From contig NZ_CP007032.1 of assembly GCF_000231405.2 (NCBI RefSeq), positions 496,001 through 560,000 on the forward strand: a stretch of DNA of 64,000 bases, given 5' to 3'. The translations under genes were made by a program, and so were the position numbers. This document shows positions 1 through 8,933 of the stretch, piece by piece. The notes beneath the pieces were generated by a model that searched no databases, was not told the origin of the DNA, and worked only from the letters and a program-made list of their open reading frames with translations. The DNA comes from Desulfitobacterium metallireducens DSM 15288. GTDB lineage: Bacteria; Bacillota; Desulfitobacteriia; Desulfitobacteriales; Desulfitobacteriaceae. The number at the start of each line of letters is the position of its first letter. Within the stretch, counting starts at the first letter, position 1.

Positions 1-822
1 GCGAAAACTCTGGATAATCCACTTCTGAACCAAACCATTATTGACTCCGCAAATTATAGTCTGGAAGCCGGGGGAAAGAAGGTGCGACCGCTGATGGCCT
101 GGGCCATGGGCGTAAACGGGTACGGATTAGACCCGAAGGCAATTGCACCGCTTCTCCGATCCTTGGAGTATATGCATACTGCATCCTTGATCTACGATGA
201 CCTCCCCTCCCAGGATAATGCATATACTCGACGAGGCAGACAAACCCTACATGTGGTGTATAATATCGCTATAGCTGAATTGACGGGTCTCTTTCTAACC
301 CAAAAGGCTATTGAGGAATTGACGTCTCTTGACCCGTTCGATCCCAAAATCGTGTTGAACTTGATTCAGTATGCAACCCGCCTGATAGAGGATATGTGCA
401 AAGGTCAGGCGATGGATTTGGATTCTAAAGGTAAACGATTGACGCTGGAGCAATTGAATATGATGTATTTTTATAAAACAGGGCTAGCTTTCGAAGCTTC
501 ACTTGTTATGCCGGCTATTCTCGCACAGGAGAAAGAAGCGCAAATTGAAGCTTTGAAAGAATTCGCCCATCATGCAGGTATCGCCTTTCAGATCAAGGAC
601 GACCTGCTTGATGCTGAAGGTGATCCCGTCTTACTAGGAAAACTGACAGGCAAAGATGTTGAAAATAACAATTCAACCTTTGTGACACTCCTCGGATCGG
701 AGGGTGCCAGAAAGGAGATGTGGGATCATTACTGTCAGGCAATGGAGGAGTTGGAATATGTACCGCGAAATACCACTTTTCTAAAGCAGTTACTGAATTA
801 CATTGTGAAAAGGGATCATTAA
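1..822 (+). CDS. Polyprenyl (farnesyl/geranylgeranyl-type) diphosphate synthase, 5' end cut by window
   Basis: The reading frame is open from base 1, so the start lies outside the window; 273 residues are visible, and a usual family length of about 290-300 means only some 20-25 are missing. Visible are GGKKVRP (about residue 24), the first Asp-rich motif DDLPSQDN followed by RRGRQTLH (about 66) and the second Asp-rich motif DDLLD (about 200), which bind Mg-diphosphate in trans-prenyl chain elongation. The enzyme condenses IPP with allylic diphosphates in the cytoplasm. The stretch after the first motif is somewhat diverged (RRGRQTLH where RRGxPTxH is usual), so chain length cannot be told. 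The next gene begins about 40 bases later on the same strand but is unrelated. Confidence 0.85.
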   Translation, partial: AKTLDNPLLNQTIIDSANYSLEAGGKKVRPLMAWAMGVNGYGLDPKAIAPLLRSLEYMHTASLIYDDLPSQDNAYTRRGRQTLHVVYNIAIAELTGLFLTQKAIEELTSLDPFDPKIVLNLIQYATRLIEDMCKGQAMDLDSKGKRLTLEQLNMMYFYKTGLAFEASLVMPAILAQEKEAQIEALKEFAHHAGIAFQIKDDLLDAEGDPVLLGKLTGKDVENNNSTFVTLLGSEGARKEMWDHYCQAMEELEYVPRNTTFLKQLLNYIVKRDH

Positions 823-864
823 CATACGGTTAAACGCAGAATAAGAAAAGGGTGAGGTGTGACT

Positions 865-2361
865 ATGAAAATAAAGAAGATCATGAACATAGCAGTAATT
901 TCTTTGTGTTTATGCCTTGCTACTGGTGTTGGAGCCTTTATATATAATGCTGAAGGTTCATATAAAATAAACAACGATTTTGTAAGTGTCCCACTTCAGT
1001 TTAACCCGGACGACTCTTCATCAACTTATCAAATGAATAAAGCAGAAGTCACCGTTTATGGAGGTTTTGTTAAGGGAATTCAAAAGGATAAAGATGGTAC
1101 AGAAAGCCTTGTTATCAGGGCGTTGTCCCCCTTGCCTTCTTTGGAAATTAAAGGAAATACAACGGACAATATTTCGTTGAGACTTGAAAACATAAACCCT
1201 GATTTTTATGCAAAGAGTATTGTTACAAACAACTTGCCGAGTGCAAAGGTGACGGTCAACACCTTGCAGTTAAGTGTAGCATTAGATGTCGGGAAAATTA
1301 TTAATATCGACCCCATACAGCCAGCCGGGACTGATAGTACGGGAAAATATAAATATGTAATACTAGGGGATAATCGGGATGGCTACGATACGTTTGCTCA
1401 GATCATTCAGCAGGCGAACGGATTAGATCCGGTATTTGTTATTGACAATGGGGACCTGGTATTCAGTGGAAAACCAAACCAATACAGATTGTTTGATAAG
1501 ACGGTGGGAAACATCTCTACGACATTTTGCACGACTCTGGGCAATCACGATATTCGCGGGAATGGCCGGGACTCCTATACCACGTTATATGGCCCTGCTT
1601 ATTATTCTTTTGATTTCGCAAACAGTCATTTTGTGTTTTTGGATTCATCTCCAGGCTGGGCAGAAAAACAAGCGATTTCAGACGAACAATATACCTGGCT
1701 AGAAAATGATTTAAAAAAGGCGCAGGGTAAACGTATTTTTGTTATTAGCCATATTCCGCCCCAAGACCCACGAAGTGGTGTAACAAAAAATGAAATTCCA
1801 AACTATGTAGACGAAGTTAAAGACAACGGAAATTGGCTGGAACAGAAATTAAACAACTACAGTGAAACCAAAAGCATGAATCATGGTTTCCAGGATTCAG
1901 AGGAAGCGGCAAAGTTTGAAAATCTCATGAGTACCTATCATGTAGATACGGTTTACTTATCTCATATCCACAGCTATCTGGAATACACAAAAGATGGTGT
2001 GCGTTATCTTATTACGGGTGGTGCAGGAGCAGAGCTTTTGACAGAAAATAGCTATTATCATTATATGATAGCAAAAATGGGTGATGTTAAAACCACCACA
2101 ATAGTTGAATTGCCATCACCGGCAAATAACTATCTTGCGAGATATGGGGCAACTATACAATTATTTGCTAATGCGATGTATGAAGAAAATCCTGTTGCAG
2201 TTGTGTTTCTAATGGCAGGAATTGTTTTACTCTTGCTATTACTAATTATCAAGATTTATCTGTGGAAAAGCCAACCATTCAATAATTTGGGAAGATGGCT
2301 GCTTGATACCGGAAAATATGCAGTGAAACGTTTTAAGGAGTTATTTGGGAATAAAGGTTAA
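865..2361 (+). CDS. Membrane-anchored metallophosphoesterase
   Basis: A calcineurin-like phosphoesterase of about 498 residues. In order: an N-terminal hydrophobic segment (about 5-25), a beta-rich region of some 140 residues, then metal-site motifs GDNRDG (about 168), NGD (about 194), GNHD (about 226), SHIPP (about 294) and HIHS (about 366), and a C-terminal membrane segment (about 452-470) followed by a basic tail. The first motif is GDNR rather than GDxH, seen in some extracytoplasmic subfamilies. The catalytic domain should lie outside the membrane. The substrate is not deducible. I prefer ATG 865 to GTG 859 because the GGTGAGG box then has a spacing of about 7. It stands alone, followed at once by an IS remnant. 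Confidence 0.8.
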   Translation: MKIKKIMNIAVISLCLCLATGVGAFIYNAEGSYKINNDFVSVPLQFNPDDSSSTYQMNKAEVTVYGGFVKGIQKDKDGTESLVIRALSPLPSLEIKGNTTDNISLRLENINPDFYAKSIVTNNLPSAKVTVNTLQLSVALDVGKIINIDPIQPAGTDSTGKYKYVILGDNRDGYDTFAQIIQQANGLDPVFVIDNGDLVFSGKPNQYRLFDKTVGNISTTFCTTLGNHDIRGNGRDSYTTLYGPAYYSFDFANSHFVFLDSSPGWAEKQAISDEQYTWLENDLKKAQGKRIFVISHIPPQDPRSGVTKNEIPNYVDEVKDNGNWLEQKLNNYSETKSMNHGFQDSEEAAKFENLMSTYHVDTVYLSHIHSYLEYTKDGVRYLITGGAGAELLTENSYYHYMIAKMGDVKTTTIVELPSPANNYLARYGATIQLFANAMYEENPVAVVFLMAGIVLLLLLLIIKIYLWKSQPFNNLGRWLLDTGKYAVKRFKELFGNKG

Positions 2362-2475
2362 CCTTCATCTTCTTACCCTTGATGTATACCGTGGCTTCGC
2401 CCCAATCGATGTGGATGGCTTCGCCGGGATCATAGGATAAGAGATGAAGGCTTTCGCTTGTTTGCTCTTTACAAA
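2362..2475 (-). pseudogene. IS21-family transposase (IstA) remnant
   Basis: Read on the minus strand, about 38 codons stay open and contain SYDPGEAIHIDWGEATVYIK followed by GKKMKV, the typical catalytic-core segment of IS21 IstA transposases (consensus YDPGEAxQxDWGEA). Both ends are missing, there is no start, and no IstB ATPase gene or terminal repeats are nearby. It abuts the stop codon of the metallophosphoesterase gene, so it is a decayed insertion between that gene and the FRG gene. Confidence 0.6.
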
Positions 2476-2482
2476 TTTGCGT

Positions 2483-3391
2483 TTATAGCCGTGGAATATT
2501 CTGAATGGAACTTAGGGCAGCAGTAGGCAGCTGGCCTTCCTCTTGGACTTCAAGGTTGATTTGACGGGAAACTTCAGTGATATCTGGGTAGAGTGTAAAT
2601 CTTGTCACGCCATAGCGCTCAAGTTGAGCCAAGATTAAAGGAATGCTTGCAGCATCAACACAGATCTCAAGGAGATAGTTTGAAGCGTCTGGCAAAAGAT
2701 TTAGCGGGGTAATTTCTTTATCATGGGGGAATACAGTGAAAACACCTTTTTGAGCGACGATATGCGGGTTGTTTAAGGGACCGATGGCTGCGGCAGGTTT
2801 CTTGTTGGCAAGGATTTCAGCATTGGGTCCAAAGTAGAGATTGAAAGTTTCTTCATCAACATTGGGGATATAGCCAGGTTTAACAAAACTATGAAAGGAG
2901 AACGCTTCATTGAGCCGAACGGGATTAAGAATCCAAACAGCGGCATCGGGTCGACCATCGTTGGCTGTCCGACCGTCCAATGCGAAGAAAAGGCCAGTGA
3001 GCGCGTCGCGACTCCAATCCAATATTCGGGTTGGCACCCCATAGTGCTGCATTATAAAGAGCCAGTGCCAATAAGCAGCTGGACCATTCGGTATAGGGAA
3101 AGAGGGCAACCCCTGAACAAAAGGAATTGCATAGGACTTGAATTTAGATAGATAGATAACTTCCATGAGGGGATTGCGCGGTTTTCGAGCGATGTTGGGT
3201 ATTAGATCCCATGGAACTGGTTTTGAGGGTTGGTTTAGTTCGTTTTGACCGCGGTACCATAATTCACATCTCCCCGTAGTGGTGCAGATTCTCTGGAACG
3301 CATTATTCACGGCATTTAGATACTCTTCAACACTCTTAATCCGAGCCACACATTGAGTAACCGGACTTGCAGGCTGTACTCCATTAAGCAT
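2483..3391 (-). CDS. FRG-domain protein
   Basis: A 302-residue soluble protein. Residues about 20-210 fit the FRG domain, named after a conserved Phe-Arg-Gly-like motif: here LWYRGQ near residue 45, then HYGVPTRILDWSRDALTGLF near residue 115. The biochemical role of FRG proteins is not established; they are frequent in accessory and phage/defence-linked regions. The C-terminal third (about 210-302) is not recognised. The start is set by GGAGGTGG upstream of ATG 3391. It is flanked by an IS21 remnant on one side and an orphan hairpin on the other, which suggests an accessory gene acquired by transfer, but there is no partner gene beside it. Confidence 0.75.
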   Translation of the reverse strand: MLNGVQPASPVTQCVARIKSVEEYLNAVNNAFQRICTTTGRCELWYRGQNELNQPSKPVPWDLIPNIARKPRNPLMEVIYLSKFKSYAIPFVQGLPSFPIPNGPAAYWHWLFIMQHYGVPTRILDWSRDALTGLFFALDGRTANDGRPDAAVWILNPVRLNEAFSFHSFVKPGYIPNVDEETFNLYFGPNAEILANKKPAAAIGPLNNPHIVAQKGVFTVFPHDKEITPLNLLPDASNYLLEICVDAASIPLILAQLERYGVTRFTLYPDITEVSRQINLEVQEEGQLPTAALSSIQNIPRL

Positions 3392-3478
3392 TTCTCCACC
3401 TCCTCTATAAGATATGAAGGTGAATGTTAATGCGGAAGTGATGAAGGTCTAATCTTTAAACGGAATAACAGATATTAA

Positions 3479-3502
3479 AGAGCTGCCAAAGATGGCAGCT
3501 CT
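3479..3502. terminator. Perfect hairpin between divergent genes (terminator-like)
   Basis: A 10-bp perfect stem (AGAGCTGCCA / TGGCAGCTCT) with a 4-base loop, followed by CTTTGCTT on the plus strand and TTTAATAT on the minus strand. It lies upstream of both neighbouring genes (FRG on minus, sigma on plus), where an ordinary terminator is not expected. It may be left over from a lost gene or act as a leader attenuator. Confidence 0.4.
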
Positions 3503-3648
3503 CTTTGCTTAACCTGAAATTATAGGATGCAGAAGGATATTTATTCCAATAAGGCGAAGACGAATATATTACCTAACAAAGAATTTTTTGGGTTGGAATG
3601 AAACCTTTTGATCTTCCCAATTGTGTTTTAAGTGTAAGGGGTGTTGGT

Positions 3649-4140
3649 GTGGAAAGTAATCATACGAACGATTCTATAACTAAAGTATTAGAAACATATG
3701 CCGATACGGTCTGGAGGTTATGCTTAGTATATATGAGAAATAACGCCGATGCTGAAGACGCATTTCAAAATGTTTTTATGAAGTTGAACCAGCAATGGCC
3801 TAAGTTCAATAGCGAGGATCATATAAAAGCTTGGCTGATAAGAGTTACAAAAAATGAATGTAAGAATCAACTTAAGAGCTTTTGGCGTAAACATGTTATT
3901 ACGATTGATGAGGTTATTTCCCCCATTGAAAATGATCATAACAAAGAGGTAGTAAAGGTTGTGATGCAACTCCCTACAAAATATAGGGATATTTTGTATC
4001 TTCACTACTTCGAAGGTTACAAAGTAAACGAAATTGTTACAATTCTTGAATCTAATGAATCTACAATTAAGACACGATTGAAACGCGCACGAGAGCTTTT
4101 GAAAAAAGAGCTGGTTGAGGGAGGCTTCCAATATGAATAA
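3649..4140 (+). CDS. ECF-type RNA polymerase sigma factor
   Basis: A sigma-70 family, ECF-like factor of about 163 residues with region 2 (YADTVWRLCLVYMRNNADAEDAFQNVF, in short pieces from residue 15) and region 4 (LPTKYRDILYLHYFEGY then a helix-turn-helix near 125-155). The frame is open from ATG 3598, but GTG 3649 has AAGGGG seven bases upstream and gives a normal region 2 position, so I use it. It overlaps the next gene: ATG 4133 lies inside its last codons. Translational coupling to a membrane-spanning partner is the usual sign of a sigma/anti-sigma pair, so the partner likely controls it. The promoters it recognises are not known. Confidence 0.85.
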   Translation: MESNHTNDSITKVLETYADTVWRLCLVYMRNNADAEDAFQNVFMKLNQQWPKFNSEDHIKAWLIRVTKNECKNQLKSFWRKHVITIDEVISPIENDHNKEVVKVVMQLPTKYRDILYLHYFEGYKVNEIVTILESNESTIKTRLKRARELLKKELVEGGFQYE

Positions 4141-6262
4141 AGACCTATTTGAAGGGTTCAATGATTTAGAACCCGATCGGTCTTTGATATTAAAAACTCA
4201 AATAAAAATGGAAGAAGAGGTTCATCAAACGTCTAAAAGAGCGGGAGGGAATTATTACATGAGGAAAATCTACATGATTGCAACATTAAGTTTCATACTT
4301 ATAGCAGGAATGTTCATTTCTAATCAGCAGCAAAAGCCTTCCAGTTTGTTACCTACCGTAGCCTCTTCCAACGTTGAAGAGTTACCGGTTGTCGGTGATG
4401 ATCAAAACTTAAAGAGATTGCTTTCAGAGGTTGAAAGCAATCAAGCAGGGACTAGACATAGTGTGGGTATGGTAGGCGGCGGTTTACCCGCAGCAGATAG
4501 CAGCTCTGCAATAAAATCAGCTGTATCAGCAAGCCAAAATCTTTCTGCAGAATCAGGCGGAGTAGCCTATTCGGGGACCAATCTGCAAGTGGAAGGTGTG
4601 GATGAGGCCGACATTGTTAAGACAGACGGGAATTACCTCTATCAAATTTCTAATGACTCGAAAAATGGAAATAATCCTCAAGTCATAATATCTAAAATTA
4701 ATCCAGCGAGTGACTTGAAGGTAGTAAGCAGATTAGAATTTGATTCACAAGAATTTAAGCCTCTTGAGATGTATGTTGACTCGAAAACACTCGTTGTTAT
4801 TGGGACGAGTTATGAACGCATGGATTCAGCTGTAGGAGCTATGGGTGGACCTGTCACAGAAATGTTGGTCTATGACCTCAAGGATAAAAATAATCCCCAA
4901 AAACTTAGAGAAGTGAAGCTTGATGGAGATTATGTTTCTTCCAGAAAGATTGGCTCAGCTGTATATTTTGTCGTTAATAAATATATCGATTACTACAGAA
5001 TCCTTAAAGAAGATCAAGCCCCGATAAAGCCAAAATATTATGATTCCCTTTGTCAAGAGAGCTATAAAGAAGTCAATTTCTCTGAGATACACTATTTCCC
5101 AGGCACAATTGAGCCTAATTATCTAATGATCGCTGGAATGGATTTAGATCATCCTGACAAAGAAGCAAAAGTATCAACCTATCTTGGGTCAGGACGTAAT
5201 ATCTATGCTTCGACCTCTTCTTTGTATGTGGCAATGCCGCATTATGAATTTGAACAATCCGCATTGACACAGGAACCTGCTGTTGAGGACGCTATTTCCA
5301 GAATGCCAGCAAATATAACGACCCAAATCTATAAGTTTGGTTTTAATCAGGGGGAAATTACATATCAAGGAAAAGGGGAAGTTCCTGGTCAGATTCTTAA
5401 TCAGTTCTCCATGGACGAATATCAAGGTTATTTCCGAATTGCAACCACGAAGGGAGAAATAGGGGCTACTTCGGGTAATGAATCGACTAATAATGTTTAT
5501 ACCCTTGATCAAAACATGCAGGAAAGTGGAAAATTAGAAGGATTAGCGCCCGGTGAAAGAATTTATTCGGTCCGTTTTATGGGAGATCGTGCCTATATGG
5601 TAACCTTTAAGCAGGTTGATCCATTGTTTGTAATCGATCTTAAAGATCCTAAGCAGCCAAAAGCATTAGGAGAGTTAAAAATCCCAGGGTATAGCGATTA
5701 TTTACAACCTTATGATGAAAACCATTTAATTGGGATAGGTAAAGAGACTGTTGAAGCCGCCCTTCCTAGTGGTCCTAATGGGCAACAGCAAACTATGGCC
5801 TTCTATCTTGGCATGAAACTCGCTATGTTTGACGTGAGTGATGTGACTCATCCCAAAGAACTATTTAAAGAAACAATCGGAGATCGGGGAACTGACTCTG
5901 AGGTACTCAGAAATCATAAGGCTCTATTATTTGACAAAGAAAAGAATCTTCTAGCCTTCCCTGTGGTTGTTTTTGAGACTAAGGGGTCTCAGCAAAAAGA
6001 AGTATCCCTCAATACTCCGCCTCAGTACGGAGAAATAACCTTTCAAGGGGCATATGTGTATAACATTGATCTAGAGCAAGGGTTTACACTCAAAGGAAAA
6101 ATTACTCATGTTAAGGAAACTTCGCAGAAATATCGAATCGACCAAGCCGCTATCCAAAGAATTCTTTTTGTTGGTGAAAACCTTTATACAGTCTCACCAG
6201 GGAAGATTAAAGTAAATGATTTAAAAACATTAGATGAGAAGGGTGCTTTAGATCTTCAATAA
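4133..6262 (+). CDS. Membrane-anchored beta-propeller protein, probable partner of the adjacent sigma factor
   Basis: About 709 residues. A cytoplasmic N-terminus of about 45 residues is followed by one membrane segment (IYMIATLSFILIAGMFIS) and a large outside part matching the secreted Beta_propel family; the marker is GTNLQVEGVDEADIVKTDG (about residue 150), then repeated strands such as LVIDLKDPKQPKALGEL. The start is ATG 4133, preceded by GAGGGAGG, overlapping the sigma gene by 8 bases. Topology (short inside tail, one span, sensor outside) resembles an anti-sigma factor, but I see no recognised anti-sigma fold or zinc motif in the tail, so that role is inferred from context. No terminator of note separates it from the convergent gene. 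Confidence 0.75.
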   Translation: MNKDLFEGFNDLEPDRSLILKTQIKMEEEVHQTSKRAGGNYYMRKIYMIATLSFILIAGMFISNQQQKPSSLLPTVASSNVEELPVVGDDQNLKRLLSEVESNQAGTRHSVGMVGGGLPAADSSSAIKSAVSASQNLSAESGGVAYSGTNLQVEGVDEADIVKTDGNYLYQISNDSKNGNNPQVIISKINPASDLKVVSRLEFDSQEFKPLEMYVDSKTLVVIGTSYERMDSAVGAMGGPVTEMLVYDLKDKNNPQKLREVKLDGDYVSSRKIGSAVYFVVNKYIDYYRILKEDQAPIKPKYYDSLCQESYKEVNFSEIHYFPGTIEPNYLMIAGMDLDHPDKEAKVSTYLGSGRNIYASTSSLYVAMPHYEFEQSALTQEPAVEDAISRMPANITTQIYKFGFNQGEITYQGKGEVPGQILNQFSMDEYQGYFRIATTKGEIGATSGNESTNNVYTLDQNMQESGKLEGLAPGERIYSVRFMGDRAYMVTFKQVDPLFVIDLKDPKQPKALGELKIPGYSDYLQPYDENHLIGIGKETVEAALPSGPNGQQQTMAFYLGMKLAMFDVSDVTHPKELFKETIGDRGTDSEVLRNHKALLFDKEKNLLAFPVVVFETKGSQQKEVSLNTPPQYGEITFQGAYVYNIDLEQGFTLKGKITHVKETSQKYRIDQAAIQRILFVGENLYTVSPGKIKVNDLKTLDEKGALDLQ

Positions 6263-6285
6263 CTATTTTAAGCAGGGTTGTTGCG

Positions 6286-7767
6286 TTAAATATCTAATCT
6301 CTCTTGGTCATTCATTGAATATCCAGCGACTTTAAGATCACTCATTGTCACTGTATCATCTTTTATTACGATGTTCTTAAGCTTTTTAACGGCCCCATAA
6401 GCTTCTTTTAAGGAAAGCTTATCACCTCTCGCCGATATAACCCATAACGTTTTATACCCTTTAGGTATTGTGAGAAGTTTTTCTTCACCTTGGCCATCCG
6501 TAAAATAGATTAACAAATTAACCTTATTTTGATTCGCATATTCAAAAACGGGGGTAAATTGAGTGCCGCCTCTCATATTGATTCGATCTTTTATGTCCTT
6601 TACCGATTTGACTTTATACACACGCCTAATTTCAGTATCACATTCGATAATCATAATTTCATGATTATAATTTTTTACGATAGCGAGGACTTCTTTAATG
6701 GCTTGATTAAACTCTTCATCACTAATGCTTCCGCTGATATCAAGTGCAACAAGAATTTTTGCTTTATGACTCCTCAGTTGACCTCTTAAATCGAATCGAT
6801 CGGGCTGTCTTCTATTCCTTCTGGTTATCGTCTTCTTTTTTTGACTTTCAACAGTTCCCATTAACCTCTTAAGATATAAATTCCAAAGCAATTCACCCTT
6901 GTTGTTTTTAAGGGAGGATATCATGCTTTCTAAATAATTGGGGATGTAACCTTTTTGAGCATTATCAGCAAACTTCTCCGTAAATTCTTGAAGCGTTTTT
7001 TCATCGATATCACTGGAATCTTCCCAAAGGTCATGGGATTTTTCAGGATCATACTTTGTTTCTATTCTTTCATTTTTATCATTATTACCATCAGCTGCTT
7101 CATCCTCGTCTGCTCCATCTTGATCATTATCTTCTTCGGACTCATTATCGACTTCGAGTAAATCGATGGCAGTTTGAATTTCTCCCACATAATATTCAAA
7201 AGGTTTAAAGGGCAGGAGTTTTAAAGAATAATTTAAATTTACCCAATCTAAGGTAACAGCATAGGGGGGGAGATAATCTAAATAGGTATTAACGACGATA
7301 TTCATGGCCATATTGATCGCTAATGGGCTGTAGCCATCCTTAAATTCTTTTGCTCTGATGAAATGCAGAGATACGATATGGAGTATTTCGTGTTTAATGG
7401 TGCTTTCCATTTGCTTGAGATTAAGAGTTAAAAAAATGAGGGGATTAAAATAGATAACATATTTAGCCCCTTTGAAATTTACAGCCGTAGGGCTACTGAT
7501 ATCGAATCGTATTTCTCTGGACATTTGGATTAAAAAATAGCCGTAGAAATTGTCTTTGTCTTCCATGAGACTTAGATTCACTTTATCGATAAGGGCGAAA
7601 AACTCGTCTCTGAATTCTTTAGGAATAGTTATCCTGAAAGGTTCATTTTTAGGCCTAGATTTGCTATGAGCTTTACTTTTTGCTTTGAAATAATCGACAA
7701 TAATTATTTCTGCCTTATCACAAAGGTCTTTCACTTGGTGATCAAAAAAAGTTTCCATCAATTTCAC
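6286..7767 (-). CDS. Putative metallopeptidase plus VWA-like domain protein (DUF2201 family)
   Basis: 493 residues. The N-terminal half carries a zinc-site pattern HExxHxxxLH (HEILHIVSLH, residues 126-135). A very acidic linker lies at about 205-235. The C-terminal domain (about 335-490) is VWA-like with an intact metal site: DISGS at 343-347, GGT at 400-402 and TDG at 423-425. This two-part layout is that of DUF2201 proteins, which commonly sit beside MoxR-type ATPases. No signal peptide or membrane segment is visible, so it is cytoplasmic. It overlaps the upstream ATPase gene by 4 bases, so the two are probably co-translated. Whether the peptidase site is active is unknown. Confidence 0.85.
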   Translation of the reverse strand: MKLMETFFDHQVKDLCDKAEIIIVDYFKAKSKAHSKSRPKNEPFRITIPKEFRDEFFALIDKVNLSLMEDKDNFYGYFLIQMSREIRFDISSPTAVNFKGAKYVIYFNPLIFLTLNLKQMESTIKHEILHIVSLHFIRAKEFKDGYSPLAINMAMNIVVNTYLDYLPPYAVTLDWVNLNYSLKLLPFKPFEYYVGEIQTAIDLLEVDNESEEDNDQDGADEDEAADGNNDKNERIETKYDPEKSHDLWEDSSDIDEKTLQEFTEKFADNAQKGYIPNYLESMISSLKNNKGELLWNLYLKRLMGTVESQKKKTITRRNRRQPDRFDLRGQLRSHKAKILVALDISGSISDEEFNQAIKEVLAIVKNYNHEIMIIECDTEIRRVYKVKSVKDIKDRINMRGGTQFTPVFEYANQNKVNLLIYFTDGQGEEKLLTIPKGYKTLWVISARGDKLSLKEAYGAVKKLKNIVIKDDTVTMSDLKVAGYSMNDQERLDI

Positions 7768-8921
7768 CTGATTAAACGATAAGATTCAAAATATGATTCT
7801 ACAAAGGCTTCATTTTCAATAGCCTGTTTGTATACTTCAGGATAACTGTTCTTAATATCTTTCATGATTCCTATCTTTAAATCGACAGGGTATAGTTTCA
7901 AAAACTCAATAAGCCTGTTGATAAAGAAAACCCGGCTTTCACTGAGCCTTAGCGAGGGACGAAAGTCGCTGGTTGCACTTAAGATGTTTGATTCTAGGCT
8001 TTTGAGAATATTCTTGGCGGATAGATAAAGTCTTGTATGACTTTCATTTTTTACGCTCTCTATAATCGATTCAGGAAGAGAATCTCCGGAAAAAACATAT
8101 TCATAAGATATGAGTGGACGATAATCGGATTCAACAAAGCTTACAAACTCTTCTGCAATGACTCTTCCGACATTTCCTTTGATCACATTTAAAAACACGG
8201 ATCTAGGAATAGAATCTTTTTTCTCTTTGTAGATTTTATAACTGCTGGAAATTCGCTCATAGCTTCTGGGCGTTGCTCGAAGATCATCTTCGTTGATCTT
8301 GTGCAAATAATCGGGGAAGGTTGAGATAAACTCGATAACCTTTGGCTCAATTCCTGCCGCTATGGCCCAATCTATCCACTGATTATAATCAGGCTCCATA
8401 TATAACCAGACAAATCGATTTTCTTGCGCTGCATCCATATCGACAACTTGGTAATCAAAATCCGAACCATATTTACTGGAAGGATTCATAGCAGCACATA
8501 TTTTTACACCTTCAGGTAACGTATAGCCATTGATTTCTCGATTTAAGATTAAATTCATAAGTTCTTGTTGTACGGTATGTTCACACCGATTGATCTCGTC
8601 GATAAATAAAAGAACGGTTTTTCCCTGAGATATTTCTTCATCAATTTCCTTAAGCTTATGATGGACGGCATAGACAGTAGCTTTCTTTTCAACCGGATTT
8701 CCTTCAGAATTAACTCTTGGATAAGATTCTATCGTGGGCAGACCGCCTATTTCACCTTCTTTAAGGAGATTCCCATTGATAACAATTAAACTCCAGTGAT
8801 AATCTTCCGCAATTTTTTTGGCTAACGCTGTTTTTCCGATTCCGCTTTCACCGACGATTAAAGGGACTTCTCCCGTCGATAGGACTAAGTCAACACTTTT
8901 TAAGGTGTCTATAAAATTCAT
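7764..8921 (-). CDS. MoxR-type AAA+ ATPase
   Basis: 385 residues with Walker A GESGIGKT (24-31) and Walker B VLLFIDEIN (DE at 108-109), then an AAA+ core with RATPRSYERIS-type sensor region near 215-230. MoxR ATPases act as chaperone-like remodelling machines that work with VWA-domain partners; the partner is the next gene, overlapping by 4 bases. The gene upstream (repeat protein) ends 12 bases before this start, giving one three-gene transcription unit. The substrate or complex remodelled is not known from the sequence. Confidence 0.88.
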   Translation of the reverse strand: MNFIDTLKSVDLVLSTGEVPLIVGESGIGKTALAKKIAEDYHWSLIVINGNLLKEGEIGGLPTIESYPRVNSEGNPVEKKATVYAVHHKLKEIDEEISQGKTVLLFIDEINRCEHTVQQELMNLILNREINGYTLPEGVKICAAMNPSSKYGSDFDYQVVDMDAAQENRFVWLYMEPDYNQWIDWAIAAGIEPKVIEFISTFPDYLHKINEDDLRATPRSYERISSSYKIYKEKKDSIPRSVFLNVIKGNVGRVIAEEFVSFVESDYRPLISYEYVFSGDSLPESIIESVKNESHTRLYLSAKNILKSLESNILSATSDFRPSLRLSESRVFFINRLIEFLKLYPVDLKIGIMKDIKNSYPEVYKQAIENEAFVESYFESYRLIR

Positions 8922-8933
8922 TTTCTTGCACTC

